Of a stretch of DNA of 64,000 nucleotides, positions 23,392-33,339 are shown piece after piece. A model generated the notes under the pieces. That model searched no databases and was not told where the DNA came from. It saw nothing but the letters and a program-made list of their open reading frames with translations. This stretch comes from Diorhabda sublineata. Taxonomy: Eukaryota > Arthropoda > Insecta > Coleoptera > Chrysomelidae. Location of the stretch: positions 16,383,653 to 16,447,652 of the forward strand of contig NC_079478.1 of NCBI RefSeq assembly GCF_026230105.1, in the 5' to 3' direction. The position numbers and the translations under genes were made by a program. How positions within the stretch are numbered: position 1 is the first letter of the stretch; the number at the start of each line of letters is the position of its first letter.

Positions 23392-25155
23392 CACTGGACG
23401 ACAAGATTTTCGTAACACAGGGGACACATTTACTTTTAAAATGGAAATACCAGTCCAATAATAGGAAAAAATATTTATTAAGCCCTAACACGTACCACTT
23501 TTCAATAGCTTAATTATCCCTGTTTACATTAACAGGTAGGTAATTTTATAAATGGGCGGTTAATATCGGTAATTTTTATGGCCGAAAAAATACCTGAACT
23601 GTATTATTTAGAATAATAAACATTAAAAATTAGTATTCTGTTGAGTTTCATCGTAAGTGGTTTTCTGTTCAAAGTGCAAAAAGTGATTATAAAGACGAAA
23701 ATGTGGAGTAAAACGTGTCCTGACAAATTTTGCTATATTTGTGAAGAATTTATGGAGAAATCGCAAACCAGCCTATTTTCCGAAAATGTGGAAAAAGCTT
23801 ATTTCAAATATTTTGGTACTTTAATTGGAAACAAGACAGGAAGTGGGCCCCCACGCGTGCTGTGATTGTTGTAGCGTGTCATTGGTGCTATGGATGAATG
23901 GGAAGAAAAAAGCACACCTTTTGCAATTCAAATGGTATGGTGGGAACCTGCTAACCATTTTGACGACTGCTAGTTTTGTCTAACAATGACTGAATGTTAT
24001 TCTAAGAAAAGAAAGAACAAGACCGAGTATCCACATTTGCCGTTTGCTATACGACCTGTTTCCTATAACGAAGATTTACCAGTACCAATTACGCCTTTAG
24101 ATCCGCAAAATATTGTTTTAGACGATACTGGAGACAACGTATCATCAGGGAGCTCCGAAGAACAATGCACCGATCCTATTTTTACTCCAAGTACCAGTTC
24201 CGGCGAGCCACATTTGATTGTTCAGAGTGAGTTGAATGATTAACCACGTGATTTGGGGTTATCAAAGCAACAGTCTTGCTTCCCGTCTTAAGGAATGGAA
24301 CTTGTTAGCCGAAGAGACAAAAATTCTACAGTATGGAAAATTCGTTGTGTGCGTGTACGAATTTTGATGGTCTAATAAAGGAAATTGATATTGAGCATAA
24401 TCTCGGTGAGTGGCGCCTATTTATTGACTCGTCTAAATACAGTTTAAAAGCAGTGTTATTACACAATAGAAATTTAATACCCTCTATACCAATTGCTCAT
24501 TCTGTGAGGATGAAAGAAACTTATGAAAATATGTGGGGACCTGAATGTGACGAAAATTTTAATGAGACTTCAGGGAAGGTTTACGAAACATTGATGTTTT
24601 CTTTGTCTATGGGATAGTCGGGCATTAAATCAGAACTATGTGAAAAATTGGCAAGCAAGGAGTGAGTTTCAACCAGGATCTCAAAATGTTAAGTTTATAC
24701 TCCTTGTATAAATGTCCTCATGCTCCCCCCTTCACATTAAACTTTGATTGATGAAAAACTTTATAAAGACTATGGATAAAAAGGTTTATGGATTCAAATA
24801 TCTTAGAAAAGTTTTTCCCCAGTTGAATGATGCCAAATTAAAGAAAAGTATTTTTATTGGGCCACAACTAAGAAAATTGCTGGACCATGACAATTTTGCA
24901 AAAAAGCTCACCAGATAGGAACTTAGAGCATTTGTTAGTGTAGTGAGAGGATTTTTGGGCAACAATATGGATCCAAACAACCAACAGTGATGAGCAGGGT
25001 GAAGAGTTTCACCAAGATATTAGAACAATGGAAATTCGGTATCAAGGGCGACGGAATTCTGCCATGATTGGGGATTACTGTTGGTTTTTAAAAAGAGAAA
25101 GTACAACTCTTAATAAAAGGACAAATTGGAGTTAATTGATATTTAAAGTGATTTT
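23392..25155 (+). mobile_element. CACTGG-terminus element, copy 1, 3' truncated
   Basis: The left end CACTGGACGACAAGATTTTCG resembles the outer end of the opposed copy (CACTGGTCGACAAAAAAGG at 43523). The non-coding leader (about 23400-23640) and the coding region align almost base for base with that copy. The right end is lost: after 'aaagtgattttttta' (about 25150) the sequence changes to a mariner 3' fragment. Superfamily is uncertain; CACT-type ends suggest comparison with CMC (CACTA/Mirage/Chapaev) transposons. Confidence 0.7.
23701..25090 (+). pseudogene. Cys-rich multicopy repeat protein, broken copy 1
   Basis: This is a decayed copy of a protein that I recall as recurring in many copies in insect and cnidarian genomes; its function is unknown to me. 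Pieces in order: DKFCYICEEF (C-x2-C), HACCDCC, WWEPANHFDDC, YPHLPFAIRPV (about 24030-24060), SSGEPHLIVQSELNDL, EWRLFIDSS and KAVLLHN (about 24405-24465), MKETYENM, then KKSIFIGPQLRKLL (about 24835-24880), FLGNNMD, and HQDIRTMEIRYQGR (about 25008-25050) followed by DYCWFLK. The cysteine pairs suggest a zinc-binding N-terminus. At least five frameshifts or stops and missing middle blocks make it inactive. Confidence 0.8.
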
Positions 25156-25159
25156 TTTA

Positions 25160-25360
25160 ATAGATTGGCATCCAAAGATCCCTTCTCATTCCGCAAATCA
25201 AATATAAATTGCGGGGTCAACGTGTTTCTATACCTGAAGAAGCGGTTGATGCGTTCAAATCATATGTTTCGGAAGTACATCAATCGAAATGCAAAAAAAT
25301 GTTTCGATAATTGATTCAAACGCAAGTAAAAGTGTATTTATATCAATGGATAATTATAGT
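25160..25360 (+). pseudogene. irritans-type mariner 3' fragment
   Basis: It reads LRGQRVSIPEEAVDAFKSYV followed by KKMFR, the mariner C-terminal block. The stretch 'acctgaagaagcggttgatgcgt' matches that in the relic at 12665-13460. Only the last third of the transposase is present. It abuts the truncated CACTGG element, so one of the two insertions or a deletion created this junction. Confidence 0.75.
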
Positions 25361-25364
25361 TTGT

Positions 25365-25940
25365 TGGGGGGTGACGTATTCTTGGGCAGCACTTATCGGA
25401 GCAGCTAAGCATACGCAAACTATTGAAATTCACTATTTTTCGCTCGAACTGATATTTTTAAAGCTGCTTTAAAACTTGCCTTGTTTTATCAGTTTTGTGG
25501 TCGGAATTCTTTGATACTCCTTACAGACCTTCAAGTAAGAATAGATAAAGTATACATACTCAATAAACAGCAACCTGATTAGTCCCGACCGTTAAATAAT
25601 AAATCCAAACAAAGTACCAGTGCGTCTCTTTAATGGCTTCTACATTCTTGTCGATTCATAATTTATTACTTGTTACTCACATTTAATTGCTAAAAAGGTA
25701 ATTAACAACATTGTTGAATTTGAAATTTGATCGAATACTGCATTCTACAACCTTAAATTATGGTAGAAATTTATAAAAACAGTATATTATTCTCATTGCG
25801 GTATGGCAATGTTAAGAATTTTAAAACCGCTTATAAATTTTTCAATTACTTTTTCAAACCTAAAGGTTCATACAGACATGCCAATGTACTTGGCCGAGTA
25901 AAATGCACGCACATCACTAGCAAGAGATTTGGTATGCCGA
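25365..25940. other. No gene recognised
   Basis: AT-rich; a 64-codon ORF at 25760-25954 has no identifiable domain. Confidence 0.3.
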
Positions 25941-25949
25941 GTTTACACG

Positions 25950-26270
25950 TATGAAGTAGCTAAAGCAAGTTACTAAAGCCAGTAACTAAAATTTAAGTCC
26001 TTCTTTTATCGAGTGTCTACATTTTGATAAGTATTCCGGTTTAGTTATCATTTAGTACTGTGGAATTAAACATGACTAAAAAAATACGTGCAGCAATACG
26101 GCATTGTATATTGGACATATGTGGTGAATTATCAGAAACACTTGCAGTTGAAATGAAGAAATGAAGAAAAATAAGTACCACCAAACAGTCGATTTTTTAG
26201 TTTTTTTTAGTACTCATGTCGAATTTACATGGGGATAGTAGCTAAAGCAAGTAACTAAAGTACTCACCCC
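25950..26270 (+). mobile_element. PIF/Harbinger-like fragment bounded by direct repeats
   Basis: The phrase 'tagctaaagcaagttactaaag' occurs at about 25958-25985 and, as 'tagctaaagcaagtaactaaag', at about 26238-26260, each preceded by an 'atg(c/t)cga(g/a)tttaca(c/t)g' phrase, in direct orientation. Between them a short reading starting at 26071, MTKKIRAAIRHCIL..., resembles the N-terminus decoded on the opposite strand at 26590-26845. This suggests two partial Harbinger copies lying side by side. Confidence 0.45.
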
Positions 26271-26379
26271 CACTACGTGATTTGTGTACTACAATTCCCA
26301 CTTAACACGTCTAGACAGGTCTTTTTAGTATAGTAATAGTGGTTTAGTGGTTTATGGTGTTATTTTATTTAAATACGAG

Positions 26380-26580
26380 AAAAATGGCTGTACCTAGCCG
26401 GAACGCAGATACCACCGTGAAAATTTGTTCTGGAGTACCGCTTAAAGAATTCTATGGAACAAAAGAAGGGGTGTTTGTAATAATAGAAATGTTCGCGAAG
26501 CAGCTCTTCAACAAATTGAAGAAATAACGGGAAATAGAGGGATTGGCCTCCCTCATAAGGGTGTCAGACTTCATTATTGA
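26380..26580. other. Unassigned stretch
   Basis: A plus-strand reading NVREAALQQIEEITGNRGIG appears here but I do not recognise it. It lies between two Harbinger-like pieces and may belong to one of them. Confidence 0.2.
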
Positions 26581-26589
26581 AGGATCAAC

Positions 26590-26845
26590 TTTATGTAGTA
26601 GTATGTCAAATTATTGTTTGGATATTCTCATGCAGTTTTTATATTCCTCGAGGTCTTCATTAGCCAGTTCCTTTAACAGCATACAAGAAAACCCATGAGT
26701 ATTTCTACGTGCTAACCAGTTTCTTATCCATATACGCTTCTTTTTCTTTTGTTCACGTTCTATTACGTTACTAATTTCCTCGCATAATACAACTAGACAC
26801 TCTTTTACTACTGATCTAAAACGTTTTCGTTCAATTTACGCCATT
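26590..26845 (-). pseudogene. PIF/Harbinger (HARBI1-like) transposase N-terminal fragment
   Basis: On the minus strand the text reads KKKKRIWIRNWLARRNTHG, then LLKELANEDLEEYKNCMRIS. This is the conserved N-terminal stretch of Harbinger nucleases (RRRWWVRPWL..R...G....LL.EL...D...Y..F.RM). A stop follows the start codon and another precedes the DDE domain, which is absent. PIF/Harbinger elements move by cut-and-paste with 3-bp target duplications; none is recognised here. Confidence 0.75.
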
Positions 26846-26849
26846 TTCA

Positions 26850-27795
26850 TTCAGTGACTAAACAGAGTTGGAGAGCTGGTCGCCACTTCGACTAAGGTAC
26901 TTTCACAAGGCTGAAACTTTTTCTATATGTCATTTAATATTATATTTAAAGTAGAAAAATCAAATTCTGGCAAGGTTATCGCGGTTACAGCAATATCCAC
27001 TACATATTGCAAATTTTTTATTTAAAAAAATGTATCTTTACAAATCTGGCTTTCGAGTATATTTTTAATTAGACAATTTTGAGTAAAAAAAATTCTTCTG
27101 CAATTGACAGTGGAAAAACTGTACAAGAAATGTCCCGTTTAATGAAATTTTCATCTACCTACAACGACTTTTTGTGAAGATTTGCATGAAATCAAAACCA
27201 TAAATAGATACATTGTGAGTTGAAAGAATGGTACCACTAAATGTCTGTAAAATTTTTCACAGTTTCTCATGAAATAAGTCGCGTTTTCTTATAATGTTAT
27301 GGAAATGAATGCCATATTATTAATGTTGTTTCTGCAACAAAGTATAATTTATCGACTTTCTTCTTTTTATTGTACTTTTTACTGGTCCCTTCAATTTCTT
27401 TTCTAACCGAGAGATAGGTAGGAATAGGTTTAGGTAATTTCTAATACACCAATAGTTTATTCTCAATGTATGGTTGTAATTTTTCTTCAAGTATCCGATA
27501 TAGTTGTCTAAGTTTAATCTCAATCTGTTTTCTTGTATTGGACGAGTTTTTCTTCCAATAAAGTCTACTATTCAATTGGATTCAAACATAGACTTGAATT
27601 CGTCATATGTCTAACTATTCTTGTAACATATCGAGATTTGTTTGAAGGATTTTCAATGCAGTTTTCCGACGATCATCTAGCCAAAAACATAGTTTCAGAA
27701 CCTATTATCCGATGTAAACTGTTTGTTTCGTTTAAAAATGGCGATTTAATGATACTACTAAGTCGATTTGTAATTATGCTCAATCGAATTGATAT
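26850..27795. other. No gene recognised
   Basis: AT-rich. An 89-codon ORF at 27533-27802 (+) and a 67-codon ORF at 27320-27523 (-) match no known family. Confidence 0.3.
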
Positions 27796-27799
27796 TTTA

Positions 27800-28062
27800 T
27801 AACGCGACAGCTGAAAACGGACTACTGATACTCTCTAAGGTAGTTTACCTGTAAGGTTTTCTTGCACAGGTCAAACGAACGTTGCTTGTGTGTATTAGAA
27901 CGCTCCGGTGTACTAACGTGTTTCTTGCTAATAAATTGGTTTTTTATCTTACACTGGTCACCCACAAAGGTACAAAAAACTGCACAGATCCTTTCGTTCT
28001 GGTCTACTTGCACAGGCGTTCCATCTCAGATAGACCTCTCCAGTGAACGTGTATGGCAATCG
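27800..28062 (-). pseudogene. Possible C2H2 zinc-finger relic
   Basis: The minus strand contains a TGE linker-like phrase near 28030, then CAVFC..., then THKQRSFDLCKKTLQVNYLREYQ, which looks like the linker plus first half of a C2H2 finger (TGERPF.CD.CKKTF....L..H) with the His residues lost. Frameshifts are needed to connect the parts. This could be a fragment of a zinc-finger pseudogene or a coincidence. Confidence 0.35.
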
Positions 28063-28069
28063 TAAGGCT

Positions 28070-28635
28070 CTTTGATCAATATTATAACCACGAATCCAAT
28101 ATCTACTCTAATTTTTTGTTTGTTATGAGCATAACTATTCTTGTAAATAAAACTTGCAATTTTATTAAAATTTATAATAAATTCGAGTAAATTTCTCCAT
28201 TACTTCAAATATGGAGCACTCAGTTTTTCGTAAATTCTCCATTTTCTACAAAAACAATTTAACAAAGTTGAATTGTTCGCCTTCTTGTTTGAATTTTCAT
28301 GAAAATTGCCAATCATCCAAGACTGATTTAAAATTTTATTATACTAAAACTTTTTTGTTTTTTCCTGGAAGTTTTCCGATTAGAGAAGTGTTTACGATGA
28401 ATAAAAAATTAATGTTTTTCTAATTAAGTTCACAAGCGTTTATAAAAGCGAATCAGGTATACACACTCATTTACTTAGTGATAAGGATTTCGAAATATAA
28501 ATACTTGTATGTAACGAATCTTTTTTTTCAATTATGTTGCATACTGAATGCACTGTTTTATACTCAATTTTTCCACCAATAAACTTTCTCTCCCGAAAAT
28601 TAATTCCAGTGGGAATCTTTTTATTCATTCTTTGA
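28070..28635. other. No gene recognised
   Basis: AT-rich. A 70-codon ORF at 28211-28423 (+) has no recognised domain. Confidence 0.3.
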
Positions 28636-28639
28636 CTAC

Positions 28640-28930
28640 TAAACTATAGAGTGGGCTGTAAGGAATTAGCCCTTTGTCCCTATTTAAGCTACTTTTACAT
28701 CTAGCAATTTCAATGCTTTCAAACGCATTTAACAATTCATTATTGGATACAATATTTATGACATAATTGTGACTGGCAACGTGATCGGCGAATCCTTATT
28801 TTCCGATCAGTCCATTTTTCAAATGAGCTATGTGCTCTTTAAACCGGACAATAACGGATCTCTTAGACTGCCCAATATACTTTCCATCACAATCACCACA
28901 GCAGACAGTGTAATTGTGAGTGGTGGTGTA
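28640..28930 (-). pseudogene. Penelope-like element GIY-YIG endonuclease fragment
   Basis: Minus-strand translation gives HNYTVCCGDCDGKYIGQSKRS, then FKEHIAHLKNG, FADHVASHNY and NELLNAFESIEI, ending with LIPYSPLYS. This is the GIY-YIG nuclease domain with its CC.C.. segment and YIGQ..R core, as found at the C-terminus of Penelope-like retroelements. One stop (K*G) interrupts an otherwise continuous frame of roughly 90 codons. The RT portion is missing. Confidence 0.85.
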
Positions 28931-28939
28931 GTGATGGTG

Positions 28940-29205
28940 TAAACGGTGTATTTAATATTGATATCGCCAACGGTTCCAGAAATTCCAGATTAAATTATGT
29001 TACAAAGAATTTAATAAATACTTTCTATAAAATTGTTAATAACCAATAATTATTTCAACTCTAATATCTACTTAAATGTACATAATTCATAGATATGAGG
29101 CGTTACAACGAAGCTCCTTTTATAAATAAAAAAAAAGAAAGTTCCACACAAAATTTTATTATGGATACACACTCGTGCGGGCATCTATCCCCGAACAAAG
29201 ACCAC
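28940..29205. other. No gene recognised
   Basis: AT-rich spacer without recognised features. Confidence 0.3.
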
Positions 29206-29207
29206 GG

Positions 29208-29475
29208 ACGGTTAGGTTAGGTTAGTATTTCGTGACACGTTTTTCATGCGTAATTCCTTTCCTCTTCCCCTAGTTTTGTAGGAGATTCCGAGAGGTCTTT
29301 TCTTCTCGTGAAGGTCCGGTGGCTATACAACCTTGTCGTCACGGTTCAGCGATCATCCTAATATGTATGTGTATCGCAGCCTCGTTTAAATCCTTTTTAA
29401 AACTTATACAAGAAAAGATCTTAGAGGCCCCTCGCCTTCTCTAGAGCTGTCCTTGATGTATAACGCTTCACTTGA
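29208..29475 (+). repeat. Dispersed repeat R, copy 2, preceded by (GTTAG)3
   Basis: Phrases 'cccctagttttgtaggagatt', 'ggtggctatacaaccttgtcgtcacggttcagcgatcatc', 'tgtatcgcagcctcgttta' and 'agaaaagatcttagaggcccc' parallel those of the copy at 20730-20990. Just upstream is 'ggttaggttaggttag', three tandem units in phase with the insect telomeric TTAGG motif. Repeat identity is clear; the parent element is unknown. Confidence 0.6.
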
Positions 29476-29479
29476 TTAT

Positions 29480-30850
29480 GAAATTATGTCGTTACTGTCG
29501 GGGGGACAGTCCTTTTATTTAATCCGATTCCTGAGACCACTTTTGGCTTTCAATATTTTTTGTTTTCTTTTATTTTTGGAGTTTTTTATTTTGTTTCTCT
29601 TATTTTTGGTGAGGGATGTTATGTGTATTGTATTTTTAAAAATGTTTGTATTAACCTATAGATCCAATTGTTTGCCTTTTTTCCTGTAGTTTTCTCTGGT
29701 GTAATTAATTCTTAGTTTGTATGTGTTTCCGCTCCTCGTAAACATTCTTGTCTTGGCGTCCATTATATCTAACAGTTTTTGTTTTGACGTATATTTTTTC
29801 ACTGTTTGTGGCCCAATGGTAATTTAATACTTATTTTACCGTTATGTTCTGTCTGGCCTCTAATTTTTTCATATTGATTTCGCGTGTGTCCCCATGTTAC
29901 CAAGGCAATTGTGATGAATGGTACTATACTCCTAATAAATCGTGTGAGTTTCGTGTTTGTCTTCATTTCACTTTCTGTACCGATTAAACCGTAGTCTCAC
30001 TTTGTCCACTGTGTTTTTAACGTGTTCGTTAGAAGCACGGGAACAAAAAACTAAAATTTACAAGAAAAACAGAAATGGTTATAAGATACAGAAGAAATTC
30101 GATAAATGAAAGATATATGATATAATAGGAGAACAAAATATTAGCAGGAGGTTGGAAATAGTGGAAAGATTGGAGTGAGACACCGAAATCCTCCTCCAAA
30201 ACCTAATAAAGTAGAAAGAGACAAAAAAGAATTCAGTGAAAAACATCAAAAAGTAGTATCTATTAGAGTTTTTGGAAAGTAGACAAAAATGGATCTTTTT
30301 CCTATCCTGAGAGTTTGTAAGGGTTTTCTGAGTATAAAGTTAAAAATTTAAACCTAGAATAATAATGCGCACTTGCAATTGTTTGAAATTCTACCCCCAA
30401 TATTGTGCCACTACCCTCTGTTAAATTGAAATGATAAATTCGTTGCTCCGTTCTTCATTCTTCAAACAGAAGACGTGGTGTGGGTGTTTGTGACAAGATA
30501 GAATGACATTAGTACATCGTAGATTTTATGCTAAGTCAGCGTAGAGCTAGGTTATGTGTTTAGAATGTAAAATATTTTTTACTGAAATAAACTGTGAATA
30601 TATATTCTACTTTTGTTTTTATTTCATAATGAAAATCCTGAGCTGATCAGCGAAGAAGCAATAAACTTGTGAGTGAAAAATTATATAAGAAAAGTTATCA
30701 AGTCCGACGTCTTAGTGCGTTAAAGATTTACGTGTTGTCAAATCTTGTGTGAAATTGTCTATTGTTCTCAATATGAAACCATGACTACTATTGTACACTT
30801 CACGTAGTTTTTCGAATTTCCGTATGTTACTTTATAAACATATTGTAGCT
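29480..30850. other. No gene recognised
   Basis: A 78-codon hydrophobic ORF at 29453-29689 (+) is T-rich low complexity. The region around 29800-30010 has moderately higher GC and could be a retroelement scrap on the minus strand, but no motif could be secured. Confidence 0.3.
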
Positions 30851-30855
30851 GAAAA

Positions 30856-31700
30856 TATATTTTTTCTACGACCGTGCGTTTTAACCCACTTTCCCGCACG
30901 CATTTTAGTTTTGAAAGTGTCACTTTCCCGCACTAGTGCGGGAAAGTAAAATTATACAAATTTTGACCTTATTAGATAGTTTTTTACTTCTGAGATTATA
31001 ACTATTGTTACTACAGGTAAATAAATATTTACGAAATAGTCCATCAAATAAAATTTAAACTTTTTCTAGCTTTTTGTAGCATTTTTAATTTTTTGAAAAT
31101 ATGAAATAATACAGATATTTTTTATATAACCTTGTAATTGTTACTAAAACGTTAAAGTTGTTCAAAACGTCTTGAAAGTGACCGAATATGTGGAATCTTC
31201 TTTTAAATTAAACCACATTAAACCGAATCCGACAATAATATTAATGGATTCATCCGACGAAGAACTTCCTGAAGCCATTTTGAAGGCTGCAAATGAAACT
31301 AATTCCGAGCTGTTGCCTGCCAAATGACTTAAAACCGTTGCCGTCATCGTCATCTTTATGCGACCTGCAACCGATGCCATCCTCATCGACGTCATCTACC
31401 TTCCAGTTGAAACCAAATAACTCCACTGGACCGGCAATTCTTACTTGTCTACAGAATACAACAAATTGTGTTTTCAATATTAATATTTATAATAATTAGT
31501 AGTTTTTAGTTAAAGTTTTGTATATTATTATGTTTGTTGGAATAAAATAATTTTTGAAAAACGGGTTGGTATACTTTTTTGTATATACGGTCGTAGAAAA
31601 AATAATGCGTAAAGTGTCTTGACCGCTTGCCCGAACTCCGCTCCGCGTCGTTCGGGACAACTGCAGTCGCGTGCGGGAAAGTATCACTTTCCGCACTTTT
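30856..31700 (+). mobile_element. Crypton-like element, internally deleted, with inverted flanks
   Basis: An 18-bp exact inverted repeat, tattttttctacgaccgt, lies at about 30857-30874 and, inverted, at 31587-31604. Outside or next to it are several 'actttcccgcac' palindromic motifs (30885-30950 and 31665-31697) able to form hairpins. In between is a short N-terminal ORF and a separate C-terminal remnant similar to the relic at 47028. The recombinase catalytic domain is absent, so this is a deletion derivative. Confidence 0.55.
31244..31327 (+). pseudogene. N-terminal stub of Crypton-like tyrosine recombinase family protein
   Basis: The 27-codon frame reads MDSSDEELPEAILKAANETN and then SELLPAK before a TGA. 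The start resembles that of the better preserved copy at 47028-47336 (acidic Ser/Asp start, helix, then LP.KS). In that copy the protein continues into the core-binding domain, but here it ends. A second frame at about 31400-31499 ends NTTNCVFNINIYNN, comparable to the C-terminal NNCSIVINNYYN of the other copy. Family assignment is from memory of repeated insect YR proteins. Confidence 0.55.
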
Positions 31701-31743
31701 AGGAAAATAACTATTTCAAAGACGGAATTGATTTATAAAAATC

Positions 31744-31775
31744 TTTCCGTGGCGCAGTCGGTAGGATCAAGTTAA
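31744..31775 (+). other. tRNA A-box-like motif
   Basis: The motif TGGCGCAGTCGG fits the RNA polymerase III A-box consensus TRGCNNAGYNGG exactly. It lies in 'ctttccgtggcgcagtcggtagg', typical of a tRNA 5' half. No matching B box or cloverleaf follows, so this is at best a tRNA fragment or SINE head. Confidence 0.3.
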
Positions 31776-32084
31776 TGTCATTTTTTATCTAACTGATTCA
31801 GAACAATTTAAGGATATAAGAATAAGGATGAAATAAGTATATCAGTATTAGGGAAAAATTCAAGTTCTATGGAACAATTTAATCAATCTCTGACAACTAT
31901 TCGATAAAATCAACAAAAATTTCAAGACAATCTAGAAAAATCTAAAGTCTATTGACTCTTTAGATAGATAGATATAGAGACTTTTCGCGATAGAAATATT
32001 GAATATTTCTATCAACGTCACTTTGAATATTCAATTTTGGAACCTAAGAATCTAAAATTTTTACAAGAATTTATACATACATAA

Positions 32085-32440
32085 GTAATACTTTGGTGTT
32101 TAATTGCCACATTCCCAATGTAGCTGGCAAAAAATGCGATATAATTTTTTTAAAGAAACATAAATTTTTACGTTTCGACTTTTCTTCAAGTCTTTATCAA
32201 AATATGATATTGACTCTGACAATATGCTTATTTATATTGATCTATAGAACACCCTCATCATGAATATCAAAATAAAGATAAAATCAACTTAAAACTTTGT
32301 TCTAATAAGAAAAATTAATTTTTCCTTGGTTTCCACATCTCAAATATATTAAATTAATTTGAATTTACAAAATAGAGCTATGAATTTTACTTAAATTATT
32401 TAGGTCTTTTTATCATTTATAGCTTTTTCGTTCTTATAAA
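32085..32440 (-). mobile_element. Penelope-like element 3' tail and end region
   Basis: Read on the minus strand, 32438-32361 repeats the C-terminal coding tail of the plus-strand PLE piece (an inverted repeat of about 78 bases with 32637-32715). It is followed by an AT-rich tail and then a hammerhead-like motif at about 32202-32157. The order (nuclease tail, 3' region, hammerhead) is what Penelope-like elements with pseudo-LTRs show. Confidence 0.65.
32157..32202 (-). ncRNA. Hammerhead-ribozyme-like motif of a Penelope-like element
   Basis: Minus strand: TTGATAAAGACTTGAAGAAA followed by agtcGAAACG. The GACTT...AAGTC arms can form stem II between a TGATAA (consensus CTGATGA) and a GAAA core block. 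Next, ACGTAAA...TTTATGT could form stem III, followed by a T-T cleavage-type site. The C of CTGATGA is T and the following G is A, so the core is degenerate and probably inactive. Such motifs are known in Penelope-like elements. Stem I is not convincing by eye. Confidence 0.5.
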
Positions 32441-32720
32441 TGTGAACCTTGTACTAATTGTGACGCTTTCTACATAGGGCAAACATCTCAGTATTTAGAA
32501 AATAGACTAAAAGGTCATCAATACGATAAAAAGAATAAAATTGCATATCAATCAAATAAATATAAATTATAAAGATTCAAAAATTGGAACGGAATCTAAC
32601 ACACGGAAATGAGAATTTTTAGAAATGCTTTACATTCATAAGAACGAAAAAGCTACAAATGGTAAAAAAGACCTAAATAATTTAAGTAAAATTTATAGCT
32701 CTATTTTGTAAATTCTAATC
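32441..32720 (+). pseudogene. Penelope-like GIY-YIG endonuclease fragment, plus strand
   Basis: Plus-strand reading gives CEPCTNCDAFYIGQTSQYLE, then NRLKGHQYDKKNK, followed after frameshifts by EFLEMLYIHKNEKATNGKKD and LNNLSKIY. The C..C..C.AFYIGQT core and the later R.H block are those of the PLE GIY-YIG domain. It differs in sequence from the fragment at 28640-28930, so two PLE lineages are present. The upstream RT is missing. Confidence 0.8.
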
Positions 32721-32724
32721 AAAC

Positions 32725-33335
32725 TACAAATAATTTAATTGTGTGTGTGAATAGTAGAAAATAAATTTATTTTTAACTAGAAACATTTTATATTCCTCAA
32801 AACTTTAGTTTAAAGCAAAATTTTAATTTTGTCTTTTATCCCTATAAAAATGTTACACTGGGCGTAAATCTCTTTCAAAAGATAAATTTGACAAGTTCAT
32901 CATTTGAACTATGGCAGGGTAGGTTTGCCATGGAGTTATGCAATATAGATTTGGTGTAAATTTATGAATTATTTATGTACTAGTGATCGATTCTATGTTA
33001 CGTATTCCAAACACGAATACCTTTTCGAAACGCCAAGGAACGTCTCCGGCATCGTGGTGGAATTTATTGGCAAAATTCATGTCAATGAAGTGACGAAACA
33101 TACCGCACAAAGATTTGTCCATATTTTTATTGAAATCGGTATCAGACTTAGAACATTGAATTAAAACATCAGTGGTAGCGAATCTATAAAATCGTTAAAA
33201 TGTAAACATAAATTATAAAAAGTTTTCCATCACCTTATTTTTGACAAAAGGTATCAGGTTGTTCGTATTGCTTGCCAGTAATGAATTTAATATTAGTATA
33301 GACTATTGCTATAAAAAAAATGTAGCAAATACAGA
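32725..33335. other. No gene recognised
   Basis: A 66-codon ORF at 32964-33164 (+) is AT-poor relative to its flanks but has no domain I can name. Confidence 0.3.
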
Positions 33336-33339
33336 TAGA

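Noticed and set aside
26460..26570. Histone-like text (NVREAALQQIEEITGNRGIG)
   Set aside because: No agreement with histone folds beyond a few residues, no start, and no continuation.
29211..29226. Telomeric TTAGG array
   Set aside because: Only three units are present, too few to call a telomeric or interstitial telomere tract; GGTTA runs occur by chance in insect repeats.
31744..31815. tRNA gene
   Set aside because: The A box is perfect but there is no B box, no anticodon stem and no acceptor-stem pairing.
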